DNA of 64,000 bases from Microvirga sp. VF16 (GTDB lineage: Bacteria; Pseudomonadota; Alphaproteobacteria; Rhizobiales; Beijerinckiaceae), in contig NZ_CP069354.1 in NCBI RefSeq assembly GCF_016864375.1, forward strand, positions 992,001-1,056,000. The letters are read 5' to 3'. This document shows, in pieces, positions 1 through 10,000 of this stretch. Both the position numbers and the translations under genes were made by a program. Within the stretch, counting starts at the first letter, position 1, and every line of letters begins with the position of its first letter. Below the pieces are notes generated by a model. It was given only the letters and a program-made list of their open reading frames with translations, did not search any database and was not told the DNA's origin.

Positions 1-2
1 AG

Positions 3-572
3 GCGGAGCTGGCCAAGTCCGTCATCCGGGCCGGCGTCAACGGTCGCGTGGAACAGTTCACGCTGCGCGTCGGCGATATCGTCAATCCGTTCATGCGGCC
101 GGCCGGGGTTCTGATCCCGGAGGAAGCCGGTCGACAGGCCCTGATAGCAGGCTTCGGGCAGATCGAGGCCCAGGTCATGAAGACCGGGATGGTGGCCGAA
201 GCAACCTGCATGTCGAAGCCCTGGACGGTGATCCCGATGGTGGTCACCGGTGTGCAGGACTACATTGCGGCCGGCCAGTTCCGCGGCGGCGAGCAATTGA
301 TCGACCTTCAGCAGGTGTCCCGGCCGGGCACCATCCTGGTCTTCCTTGAGCCCCTCTACACGGGAGGGCTTGAAGGCGTCACGCCCGGCAGCAGTTGCAT
401 CGCCAATGCCTATACCAGCAACCATGACCTGATTGCCTCAGGCCAGGTCGGGGCCGTGCGCGGTTTTGCCCTGCATGCTGTGGATGCGGTCGGGCTGGTC
501 CATGCGATGCTCCTGCGGATCCAGGCGCTCGTGCTACCCATCCGGACCCTGGTGTTCAGTGGTGGGCACTGA
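3..572 (+). CDS. HlyD/EmrA-family membrane fusion protein, C-terminal part (cut by window edge)
   Basis: The reading frame is open from the first bases, so the start lies outside the window and only about 189 C-terminal residues are present. The visible part begins in the lipoyl/barrel region (VIRAGVNGRVEQFTLRVGD) typical of periplasmic adaptors, followed by the beta-barrel and a conserved tail with PWTVIPMVVTGVQDYIA. This pattern resembles the YibH/YiaV/AaeA group of inner-membrane-anchored adaptors, which join an inner-membrane pump to an outer-membrane channel for efflux. The internal GTG at 48 is not a credible start because the conserved motif continues upstream of it. Substrate and partner pump cannot be seen. 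It is unrelated to the secretion adaptor at 14613. Confidence 0.8.
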   Translation, partial: AELAKSVIRAGVNGRVEQFTLRVGDIVNPFMRPAGVLIPEEAGRQALIAGFGQIEAQVMKTGMVAEATCMSKPWTVIPMVVTGVQDYIAAGQFRGGEQLIDLQQVSRPGTILVFLEPLYTGGLEGVTPGSSCIANAYTSNHDLIASGQVGAVRGFALHAVDAVGLVHAMLLRIQALVLPIRTLVFSGGH

Positions 573-588
573 CCTTGCGCTGATCGTT

Positions 589-604
589 CCGGAGTGGTCT
601 CCGG
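589..604 (+). terminator. Short hairpin after the adaptor gene
   Basis: CCGGAG and CTCCGG flank a TGGT loop 16 bases after the adaptor stop codon. There is no T-tract, so it is at best a weak or Rho-assisted terminator or an mRNA 3' end. Confidence 0.3.
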
Positions 605-682
605 CGCAATGACATCAATTTGAAGCATGTGAGGGGTAGTCTTCGGTTCCGAGGAAAACACACGCTTTAAGGAGACTGATCG

Positions 683-1024
683 ATGACCACAATGTCGAAG
701 AAGTCCGCAGTTGCGGATACGGTGCGTGGCGTCAATGAACTCGCTTTTTCCAGCGACAGCAGCCGCGCTTTGGCCAATGCCGCGGAAACGTGGTTCGCGA
801 CCGCCACCGAATGCCATCGCGAGATGATCGGCTTCGTGTCCATGCGTCTTGAGAAGGACAGCGACACCTTCCGCGAAATGTTGGCCTGCAAGAATCTTAC
901 GGATGTGACGGCCATCCAGTCTCGGTGGATGGAGGACACGCTGCGCGATTATAATTCCGAGATGACCAAGATGATGACCATCTACACTAAATCCGCGAAT
1001 GGCCGAGGCCGTACCGAAGGCTGA
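683..1024 (+). CDS. Phasin family protein
   Basis: A 113-residue, almost wholly helical polar protein without signal peptide. Its centre (ALANAAETWFATATECHREM, then a helix with EKDSDTFREMLACKNLTDVTAIQSRWM) matches the Phasin_2 pattern, in which the phrase 'CKNLTDVTAIQSRWM' resembles the conserved 'a.s..e.~e~q..f~' stretch of alphaproteobacterial phasins. Phasins coat polyhydroxyalkanoate granules and limit their size. An AAGGAG Shine-Dalgarno lies about 10 bases before the ATG. It stands alone, without PHA synthase or depolymerase nearby, and is followed by a perfect 15-bp-arm palindrome at 1070. Family call is from sequence pattern; granule binding is inferred. Confidence 0.75.
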   Translation: MTTMSKKSAVADTVRGVNELAFSSDSSRALANAAETWFATATECHREMIGFVSMRLEKDSDTFREMLACKNLTDVTAIQSRWMEDTLRDYNSEMTKMMTIYTKSANGRGRTEG

Positions 1025-1069
1025 TAATTATCTATCGCCAAGTGCCGGCTTGAGCCTGAGTAACGGCGG

Positions 1070-1105
1070 TAGAGCATCGGACCCAAAAGTGGGTCCGATG
1101 CTCTA
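1070..1105. repeat. Dispersed palindromic repeat, copy 1 (minimal form)
   Basis: TAGAGCATCGGACCC (1070-1084) and its exact reverse complement (1091-1105) flank the loop AAAAGT. The same AGAGCATCGGACCCAAAAGT core opens two larger elements at 38279 and 63767. Here it lies 46 bases after the phasin stop and could double as its terminator, though no T-run follows. Confidence 0.8.
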
Positions 1106-1200
1106 GGAAGTGTAGTTGCCACAAGCAGGCATGGAGAGATGAATTGTTGCCCCGCTGAACGGAGACGACTGGCGGCTTTTCCCGAGAGAGAAAAGGGGTA

Positions 1201-1923
1201 TTACGAGTGATAGGGTCTGCCTCCGGTCATGTACAGCTGATCGCTGCTGAAGCCACTTCCTTTTGAACTGGGCGAGCCAACCGGATAGCGGTTGAGGTTC
1301 TGTGCCGCGATTACGACTTCGACGCGGTTTCGGGCGTTGAGCTTCTGCATCAGGACTGTCATGTAGTGCTTGACCGTCCGTTCAGTAATGCCCAGACCCG
1401 TCGCAATTTCCCTGTTGGTCTTTCCATCGAGCAGAAGGCGAACGATCTGATCTTCACGAGCGCTCAGTTTGAGAGCCTCCATGGCGATCTTGCGCAGTGA
1501 AGCGTTCCGAAGGGCCGTGATGACGACGCTTCCAAAGTTGCGCGATACGTATATCTCGCCGGAAAACACGCTTCTCGCGGCGTGAAGAAGTTCGTCCAAT
1601 GCGCAGGACTTGGAAACATATCCTTGCGCTCCCGCCTCAAGTGCGCTGACCGCGTGCTCTACGCTGGGCTCGGCGGTAAAGACAAGTACTCTAACGTTTG
1701 GGTGTTTGGCTTTGATTGCGGCAATTGTCGAAGGACCGCTCCCGGGAAGTGACGTATCCAAGATTATCAGTTCGGGTCGATGCTTTTCTACAATTGCGAG
1801 CGCCTCTCGATAGGTTCTGCCCGTTGCCACGATCTTGAAGTCATTTTGTAATCCCAGGACATGTGTAAGTCCCTCGATGATGATTGGATGATCATCAATC
1901 AAGGCAAGCGAGATCAATTGCAT
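1201..1923 (-). CDS. NarL/FixJ-type response regulator (LuxR family)
   Basis: A 240-residue two-domain regulator. The receiver domain shows the acidic pair in LALIDDHPI, the phospho-acceptor Asp in LIILDTSLPG, the Thr of VLVFTAE and the Lys of GYVSKSC. The C-terminal LuxR-type helix-turn-helix reads LSAREDQIVRLLLDGKTNRE followed by ITERTVKHYM. The start is set at the ATG at 1923, preceded on this strand by GGGGGAAG seven bases upstream; the frame continues 36 codons further without conserved content. No histidine kinase is nearby, so its input signal is unknown. It is divergent from the regulator at 2442 and not obviously co-transcribed with anything. Confidence 0.9.
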   Translation of the reverse strand: MQLISLALIDDHPIIIEGLTHVLGLQNDFKIVATGRTYREALAIVEKHRPELIILDTSLPGSGPSTIAAIKAKHPNVRVLVFTAEPSVEHAVSALEAGAQGYVSKSCALDELLHAARSVFSGEIYVSRNFGSVVITALRNASLRKIAMEALKLSAREDQIVRLLLDGKTNREIATGLGITERTVKHYMTVLMQKLNARNRVEVVIAAQNLNRYPVGSPSSKGSGFSSDQLYMTGGRPYHS

Positions 1924-2441
1924 AAAATTCTTCCCCCCACACATGCCTGGAACAGGTCCGGATAACCCCAGTGATCCCCGATATGCGCAGCTAAGGAACG
2001 TATCCAAGAGCAGGCAGGGCGTCCCTGTCACGGAGGAGCTATTTTATGCTTAGAAGGGATTAACTCAGTGGGGGTATTGCGCGGTGAGGCTTGGTCATGA
2101 CCAAGCTTGTCTGCAGCCGCACGTCTCTTCCACGTGGAATCCTTAAGAAATCGTTGTAATGCAACGACTTTAAAGCTTCGCGTCTGCGTATTGAGTTGTC
2201 TGATTAAACAATTTTGCTTAGAAAGACGATGCCTTTCTGAACTAAGGTATTGGTTATTATCAGTATAATGTCGATTGCAAGGGGTATGGTCTCCAATTAA
2301 GCTTACGAGCTGTAACTTCTGTTGGGGCTGAAGTGTCAAAATTAGCGCTGCTCGAGCGCGCGAGCATGATCTCGGCAATCGTGAGTCTGGTCCGCCAGTT
2401 CAGAGTGACGGGCAGCGGCATGGTTGCTGAGAAGAGGGAAA
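1924..2441. promoter_or_regulatory. Divergent promoter region between two response regulators, with a perfect palindrome
   Basis: This 518-base gap is visibly richer in A+T than its surroundings (about 2140-2300) and must hold the promoters of both flanking regulators. TTCCACGTGGAA at 2128-2139 is a perfect 12-base palindrome and a plausible operator. Open frames across the gap have no start signal or recognisable content and I treat them as chance. Confidence 0.45.
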
Positions 2442-3080
2442 ATGGTTGAGAAAATCCGCGTTGCCGTGGTGGATGATCACTCGCTTTTGCGGGCCGGAGT
2501 GATCCGGGCACTTGCGCTTGACGGTATGATCGAGGTTGTCGGAGAAGGAGCGTCCGCTGCAGATGCGATCGAGCTTGCAAAGAGGTATGAGCCCGATCTC
2601 ATCCTGCTCGACATATCGATGCCTGGGGACGGGATTGAGGCAGCGCGGGTGATATGCAGCCTGCCAGTCCCACCTCAAGTCGTGATGCTGACGGTGTCGG
2701 AGGACGACGACGACGTGACCCGCGCCCTTGAAGCGGGCGCCGTGGGCTATCTCCTCAAGGGTATCAACTCGCCGGAGCTGATCGCTGCGGTGAAAAGCGT
2801 GAAAGCCGAAGGTTCCTTTATTTCTCCCAACCTCGCCCTTCGCTTGCTGTCGAGTAAAGCTCGGTCGGAAGCAGATGACCCATTGTCATCTCTTTCAGAA
2901 AGCGAGGAACGCACGTTGCGTCTGATGTCCTCTGGTTTCACCAATCGAGAAATTGGTGAGCGAATGAACGTGACTGAAAAGACGATCAAATTCCACGTCG
3001 GCAACATACTGAGGAAGCTCAACGTTAAGAACCGTCTCGAGGCAGCCCTGATCGCCAAGAGAGAATGGGGCGAACTGTAA
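2442..3080 (+). CDS. NarL/FixJ-type response regulator (LuxR family)
   Basis: A 212-residue regulator with receiver domain (VAVVDDHSLL, phospho-Asp in LILLDISMPG, Thr in VVMLTVSE, Lys in GYLLKGI) and LuxR helix-turn-helix (LSESEERTLRLMSSGFTNRE, then VTEKTIKFHVGNIL). The ATG at 2442 follows an AGAGGGAA Shine-Dalgarno; a TTG six codons upstream is a weaker option. It is a distant paralogue of the regulator on the other strand at 1201, and the two share the intervening promoter region. No sensor kinase is adjacent. The output genes cannot be told from this window. Confidence 0.9.
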   Translation: MVEKIRVAVVDDHSLLRAGVIRALALDGMIEVVGEGASAADAIELAKRYEPDLILLDISMPGDGIEAARVICSLPVPPQVVMLTVSEDDDDVTRALEAGAVGYLLKGINSPELIAAVKSVKAEGSFISPNLALRLLSSKARSEADDPLSSLSESEERTLRLMSSGFTNREIGERMNVTEKTIKFHVGNILRKLNVKNRLEAALIAKREWGEL

Positions 3081-3318
3081 TATTCAATGGGCCTCTACCG
3101 ACCTAGAGGCTACCAACAGCGAGGCTGGAACAGTTCACGATCTACCGAGGTGCCGATGTAAGTCGCCTTTTTACGTGGTCCGTTGCTCTTGTCGCCGCTA
3201 CCTGCATGTTCCTTGCAAAGTGCTGGCGCAATCAAAATGGGCAGATCGGCCAATCTTCCCCATGAGGTCATTCAACGTCTGCGCTTCGGGTGCGACACCA
3301 ACCTGATGTTGGAAACCC

Positions 3319-3696
3319 TCATGCTTTGTCTTTGAAGGAAAAGTGCTGTGACAGGAACTGAGATGTAAGCAGATCAAGTTTACATCTCAGTTCCATCTGC
3401 CGGCGATGAAACTCGTCTTGCAGGACGCCGATCTCCCCCTCTAGGTGATCCAGTTCCGATTGAAGCCGGGTGCTGAACCGGGGTGCTGCGATCTCAGGAA
3501 TCTTGCTCCAACCTTGGGTGAGAGAGCGAATTCTCCGAAGCGTCTTCGGTCCGAAACCAGGCAACTTCAGTAAACGGGAATCTGGAATCTGAGCCAGCTC
3601 GGATGCGGAGGGGCAACGTCCGCCGAATTCTTCCAATATGCTTTCCTGAACGCGTTGATTGAAACGCGCGATTGGGAATGGGACATCCGGTTGCAT
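3319..3696 (-). CDS. Small protein with helix-hairpin-helix motif, function unknown
   Basis: A 125-residue soluble protein. Residues 30-60 hold a helix-hairpin-helix signature (LLKLPGFGPKTLRRIRSL) like that of non-specific DNA-binding proteins or the RNA polymerase alpha C-terminal domain. The C-terminal half (residues 75-115) is a predicted coiled coil rich in Glu, Leu and Gln. The order of a DNA-binding motif and a dimerising helix suggests a small nucleic-acid binding protein, but I do not recognise a characterised family. It is flanked by non-coding stretches of more than 200 bases on both sides and appears monocistronic. Confidence 0.6.
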   Translation of the reverse strand: MQPDVPFPIARFNQRVQESILEEFGGRCPSASELAQIPDSRLLKLPGFGPKTLRRIRSLTQGWSKIPEIAAPRFSTRLQSELDHLEGEIGVLQDEFHRRQMELRCKLDLLTSQFLSQHFSFKDKA

Positions 3697-4060
3697 GTCT
3701 CTCCGGCCTTCCAGTTCGTGAGTGCGTCACAATAACCGGTGTTTTTGATTGCGGCAGGACTACCCTCCTAAAGGAACCTGCATTCTACCCGTAAGTATAA
3801 TTTGGAAAAACGCGGTCCGGTGCAGGGTCGGACTTTAGACCAGTCGAATGTCTGGCCCTTGGACCGAAGCTAACAGACCGAGGTCTTCCTGGACCTCGGA
3901 CCATTTACTAAAAAACCGTTACACCTTCATCCGATGCCGCCCTCGCGGCTCTGGTCAAGACTGTTGGTGAAATTGCGGACCTGCGGGCCAGGAAGCCCCG
4001 GTCGCGGCAATGCGCAGATCACCAGCAATGTGGGCCGAGCCCACCCAGAGGGGAAGCATC
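3697..4060. promoter_or_regulatory. Long leader of the RTX peroxidase gene
   Basis: TATAAT at 3796-3801 is a good -10 candidate, without an obvious -35. If it is used the leader is about 250 nt long and contains a perfect hairpin, CCGAGGTC (3878-3885) and GACCTCGG (3892-3899) with loop TTCCTG. AGAGGGGAAG precedes the ATG at 4061. Several copies of GGTCCG/CGGACC-like words occur between 3813 and 3902. Confidence 0.4.
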
Positions 4061-7000
4061 ATGGTCAATCTCGTCAAGCACGACCTCGAATTCATTCTGA
4101 AGCAGATCAAGATTGCAGAAGCGCACGCTGCCGGAGGAGACCTGCGCAAGCTCGTCGCCGAGGCGGGAGGGCTCGATCCCAATGCCGCCACCACGCCGAC
4201 CCAGGCATTTCTGCTGCCTTACGGTCTGCGCACGGTTGACGGCACCTACAACAACCTCGTCGAAGGACGCGAGACCTGGGGCGCCGCCGACCAGCCGTTC
4301 CCGGTCCTGACGCCGCCCGATCATGTGGACGAGAACGACGACCCCGCCCTACCGCTCGGTCCGACGACGGTCGTGTCCAACAACGACTACGGCCAGATCG
4401 GAGGCAACGTCGTCGATTCCGATCCGCGGATCATCTCCAACCTCGTCGCCGACCAGACGCTGAACAACCCTGCCGCCATCAGCGCGGCACTGACCTATGC
4501 CGGTATCACGGGCGCGGCCCAGATGACCGCTATTGCGCAGATCCAGGCCGCCCGCGCGGCGATCGCGCAGGCGGAGGCCACTGCCGGAAGCGCGCCCGGT
4601 GCCATCCCGGACCTTCAGGCCGCCGTCGATGCGGCTGAGGAGGCGCTGGCGGATGCCCAGGCAGCCTTCACCGCGGCACAGACGCAGGCTTCGACGGACC
4701 AATCAGCCCATGCGACGGCTGTGACGAACCTCGCCGCTGCGCAGCAGGCCTTCAACGACGCGAAGGCCGTGTTCGATGCCATGAATGGCCAACTCGGGAT
4801 CGCGACCCTCAATCTCAACGCCGCCGAGCAGGTCATGGAGGATGGGCAGGCCGCCGTCAACGCGGCGCAGGCCCGGGTCGATGCATCCGCTGCGGCGCTC
4901 CAGGATGCACGGGATGCCGTAGCCACCGCAACTGCCGAGAAGGCGGCGGCCGAAGCTGAGCTGTCCTCGGCCCAGACGCAACTGGCCCAGCATAACGCCG
5001 CTCATGCGGCAGCCGTGGAGGCGCGCGATGCTGCCCAGCAGGAACTCGATGCCGCGCAGGCGGTTCTCGACGGTCTCATCGCGAGTGGTGCCGACGACCT
5101 GAGCGATGAGATCGCACAGGCCCAGGTTGCCGTCGATACCGCCCAGCAGGCCCTGAATGATGCCCAGAACACCGTCAATGGCGCTCAGGCTCAGGTCGGG
5201 CTTTCCACCGCGGAGGTCGAGTCCGCCAATGATCGCGTGAATGCCGCAACCACGGAGCTGGCGAATGCCGAGGCCGCCCTCGCGCCGCTTCAGGCAGAGG
5301 CGGACGCCGATTATGCCGCGCATCAGACGGCCCTGACGAACCTCGCCAGCGCCCAGCAGACGCACGACGAGGCGAAGGCTGCGTACGATGCCATCATGGC
5401 AGACGGCGTCGATACTGAAGACCCTGTGGAATGGGCCGCCTTCCTTCAAGCGAACGCCAAGTTCAGAGCTGCCCAGACGACCTTGGCAGAGAGCAAGACC
5501 GCGGAGGCCGACGCCAAGGCGACAGCCGATGCCTCTGCTGCGGCTGCCGATGCCGCCCAAGCAGACGTGGACGCGGCAACCACGGAGCTGAATGACGCCA
5601 ACACGGCCCTTGCCGGAGCCCAGCTCCGGTTGGAGGCTGCCCAATCCGCCTATGATGCAGCAGTGGACCTCCACGATCTGGCCCAGACGGCATTGCAGGA
5701 TGCGCAGTCCGTGCTCGATGGACTCAACGAGCAGAGCGAGGCCTACGCTGACGCGCTCGCAGACGTTGAAGCTGCCCGGCAGGTCTTTGACGACAGGCAG
5801 GCTGACGTGGATGCCGCCTTTGCGGAGGTCGGCCTCTCTACCGTAGCGGTCGAGGCTGCCAATAGTCGCGTGAACGCCGCGACCACGGAGCTGGCGAATG
5901 CCGAGCAGGCTGTCGAGGCGGCTGAGGCGCAGTTAGCGGAGGACGTGGCCTTCCACGCCACGACAGTGGCGACCCTCGCCAATGCCGAGGACGCCATGAA
6001 CGACGCCCAGGCCGTGTACGATTTCGTCAGTACCCGGCTCCAGGAGGCCAACGATGACTACGTCGCGGCCCAGGAGGCCCTGGCCACCGCCCAGACCAAT
6101 GAGACCGATGCACGGGCGACGGCATCGGAATCCGCCGCGGCGGTCACGGAGGCCCGGGCCGACGTGACGACGGCAGCCACTGAGCTAACGGCTGCCGAGG
6201 ATGCCCTTGCCGATGCGCAGGGAGCGTCCCAGGCCGTCACGGCCGCGCAGACGGCCCTCGCCAATCTCCTGAGCCAGCTGGGCATCCAGATGGACGGCAA
6301 CACCGTCCTCATCCCGAACGTCGCACCCGACATCGGCGACTCCGCCCCCTACAACTCACTCTTCACCCTGTTCGGCCAGTTCTTCGACCACGGTCTCGAC
6401 CTGATCGCCAAGGGCGGCAGCGGCACAGTCTACATCCCGCTCCAGCCGGATGATCCGCTCTACGTGCCGGGCAGCCACACCAACTTCATGGCGCTGACCC
6501 GTGCGGCCGTACCGGGCGGCGAGAACATGAACGTGACCACGCCGTGGGTCGACCAGAATCAGACCTACACCTCGCATCCCTCGCACCAGGTCTTCTTACG
6601 CGAGTACACGACTGGCCCTGACGGCAAGCCGGTCGCCACCGGCAGACTGCTCGACGGCGAGCGTGGCCTCGCCACTTGGGCCGACATCAAGGCGCAGGCC
6701 CGCGACATGCTCGGCATCGACCTGACGGACGCCGACGTCTCCATGGTCCCGCTGCTGCGCACCGACCCCTACGGCAACTTCATCCCCGATCCCGACACCG
6801 GCTATGCGCAGGTGATCGTCGGCTTCGGCAATGACGGCACTCCGAACACCTCCGACGACATCGTGATCTCGGGCACGAAAGACGCACCGGTGAGCTTGGC
6901 GACCGCTGCCCGCACGGCCCACGCTTTCCTCGACGATATCGCCCATGCGGCAGTACCCGTCGTCGTGGGTGGTGTCCTTCAGAATGACGGCGACAGCGCG

Positions 7001-10000
7001 GTCGGTTATGCGAATGCCGACGGCTCGACAACCGGTCTCGTCAACACCCGCGGCCAGCAGACTGCCTACGACGACGAGCTGCTCGACGCCCACTACATCA
7101 CGGGCGACGGACGCGGCAACGAGAACATCGGCCTGACCGCCATCCACCATGTCTTCCACTCGGAGCACAATCATCTCGTCGACCAGGTCAAGTCGCTGGC
7201 GCTCTCGAGCGGCGACCTCGGCTTCCTGAACGAGTGGCTGCTCGTTCCGGTCACGGCGATCCCGACCACCGATGCGGATAAGGCTGCCCTGAAATGGGAC
7301 GGCGAGCGCCTGTTCCAGGTCGCCCGCTTCACCAACGAGATGGAGTACCAGCACCTCGTCTTCGAGGAGTTCGCCCGCAAGATGCAGCCCGATGTCGACG
7401 CCTTCGTGTTCGAGCCGTCGGTCGACATCAACCCGGCGATCTTCGCGGAGTTCGCGCAGGCCGTGTACCGCTTCGGCCACTCGATGCTCAACGAGAACAT
7501 CGACATGATCACCGTCAACGGCCAGCAGATATCGATGACGCTGTTCGAGGGCTTCCTCAACCCGCTCGAATTCGGCGCGACCAATGCGAATGGCGAGGTG
7601 GTCGTGGATCATGAGCAGGCGGCCGGCGCGATCATCCGCGGCATGTCCCGCCAGCACGGCAACGAGATCGACGAGTTCGTCACACACGTACTGCGCAACC
7701 AACTCGTCGGCATCCCGCTCGACCTCGCGGCGCTCAACATCGCTCGAGGCCGTGATCTCGGCCTGCCGTCCCTCAACGAGGCCCGTGCACAGTTCTACCA
7801 GATGGCAGGGCAGGACTCGCAGCTCAAACCCTACGTGAGCTGGGCCGACTTCGCGCTGAATCTTCAGAACTCGCTGTCGATCGTCAACTTCATCGCAGCC
7901 TACGGGAAGCACCAGAGCATCCTCGATGCGACCACGATGGAAGCAAAGCGCGCCGCGGCGGCACTGCTCGTGTTTGGCGGCACGGGTGCTCCGGAAGACC
8001 GTCTCGACTTCCTGAACTCGGAAGGGGATTGGACCACCGAGAATTCCGGCCTCAACGACATCGACCTCTGGATGGGCGGTCTTGCCGAGAAGAAGATGGA
8101 CTTCGGCGGCATGCTGGGTTCCACCTTCTCCTTCGTCTTCGAAGCCCAGTTGGAAGCCCTCCAGGATGCCGATCGGTTCTACTACCTCTCGCGTGTTCAG
8201 GGTCTCAACCTCCTGAACGAGCTCGAGAACAACTCGATGACGGACATCATCATGCGCAACACCGACCTCGGCGACGAGGGTCGGACCGCGCTCCCGGGCG
8301 ACATCTTCGCCACGCCCGCCCATACCCTCGAGATGATCATCTCGAAGCAGGTCGGTGCAGACCCGGTCTGGGATAACCCGGTTCTCCAGGCTCTCTCGCC
8401 GCTGGTGGTGCGCAAGGACGTCGACGGCGATGGTGACCTCGACGTGCTGATCTACAACGGCACCGACCACGTGGTCATGGGCGGCACGTCCGAGAACGAC
8501 CTGATCGTGGCCGGCGAGGGTGACGACACCGTCTGGGGCTATGAGGGCAACGACACCATCGAAGCCGGTTACGGCGTCGACATCATCCATGGCGGCAAAG
8601 GCGATGACATCATCACCAATGCCGGCACCGATATCGGCATGACCGACAAGCTGCACGGCGAGGAAGGCAACGACGTCATCCAGGGCGGCTCGGGCTTGGC
8701 GCTGCTCTTCGGCAACCAGGGTCAGGACTTCCTGATCGCCGGTCCGGACGGCAAGCAGGTCTTCGGCGGTACGGATAACGACTTCATCCTCGGTGGTGAC
8801 GGCGGCGACTTCCTCATGGGCAACGAGGGCGACGATTGGATAGAGGGTGGCGCACGCTTCGATACGCTGGCCGGCGAGAACTCAGAGCTGTTCTTCAACT
8901 CCAGCATCATCGGACATGACGTTCTCAATGCCGGGACCGGTGACGGCGACTACGATGCCGAGTCCGGCGACGACATCATGTTCCAGGCCGAGGGCATCCA
9001 GCGCAACAACGGCATGGCCGGCTTCGACTGGGCCATCCACAAGGGTGACAACGTCGCGGCGAACTCCGACCTCGGCATCCCGCTCTTCGACAACCAGGAG
9101 GCGTTCATCCTGCGTGACCGCTTCGACCTCGTCGAGGGCCTGTCGGGCTGGAAGCACAACGACATCCTCACCGGACGCGTTGCGGCGGTCAACACAAGGG
9201 CGGAGGCCACGGGCACGGCTGCAATCCCGGGACCTGACTCCCCGCTCGAGTCCTTCTCCAACGACCTGTTGCAGAAGAACGTCGCCCTCATCAACGGGCT
9301 TGACGACCTGGTGGCGCACCGCACCCGTATTCCGGTTGTGGACGCCCAGGGCAGGCCGGTCCTCGATGCCAACGGCAATCAGGAAATGATCGTGCTCGAC
9401 ACCTCGCAGGCCGCGGACATCATCCTCGGCGGCGGCGGCAGCGACACCATCAAGGGTTTTGCCGGTGATGACATCATCGACGGTGACAAATGGCTGAACG
9501 TCCGCATCCGCATCACGACGTCGGAGGGTGTCTTTACCGCCGACGGCATGACGGGGAAGGTCTACCGCGATGCTGATTATGACCACGGGGCTCCGAAGGA
9601 TGGTGCAACGCCAGTCTTCGACGGCAAGACCCTCGATGCTCTGATGCTTAGCGCGACCATCAACCCGGGCCAGCTCAGCATCGTCCGCGAGATCGTCGAC
9701 GGCGACCTCAACGACAGTGCCAACGACGTGGCGGTCTACGGCGACGTGCGGGCGAACTACACCTTCACGAAGAACGCCGACGGCAGCTTCACGGTTGAGC
9801 ACGTGAACGTGACGATTGAGACCGATCCGACCACGGGCAACAACCGCCTCTCGGACGGCACCGACCGACTGTTCAACATCGAGTACCTTCAGTTCGCCGA
9901 TCAGAAGGTCTTGATCGCGCAGCGACAGGCAACAGGAGCGCCGACGCTCTCCGGCACCGAGAACGTGTTGACGGCCAATACGGATGCCATCGCGGATCTC

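Noticed and set aside
2028..2378. 116-codon frame between the two response regulators
   Set aside because: No ribosome-binding site, unlikely amino acid composition and position in the A+T-rich promoter gap.
6596..8656. 686-codon open frame on the minus strand
   Set aside because: Antisense to the peroxidase core, which has clear family motifs. The high GC content explains the long frame.
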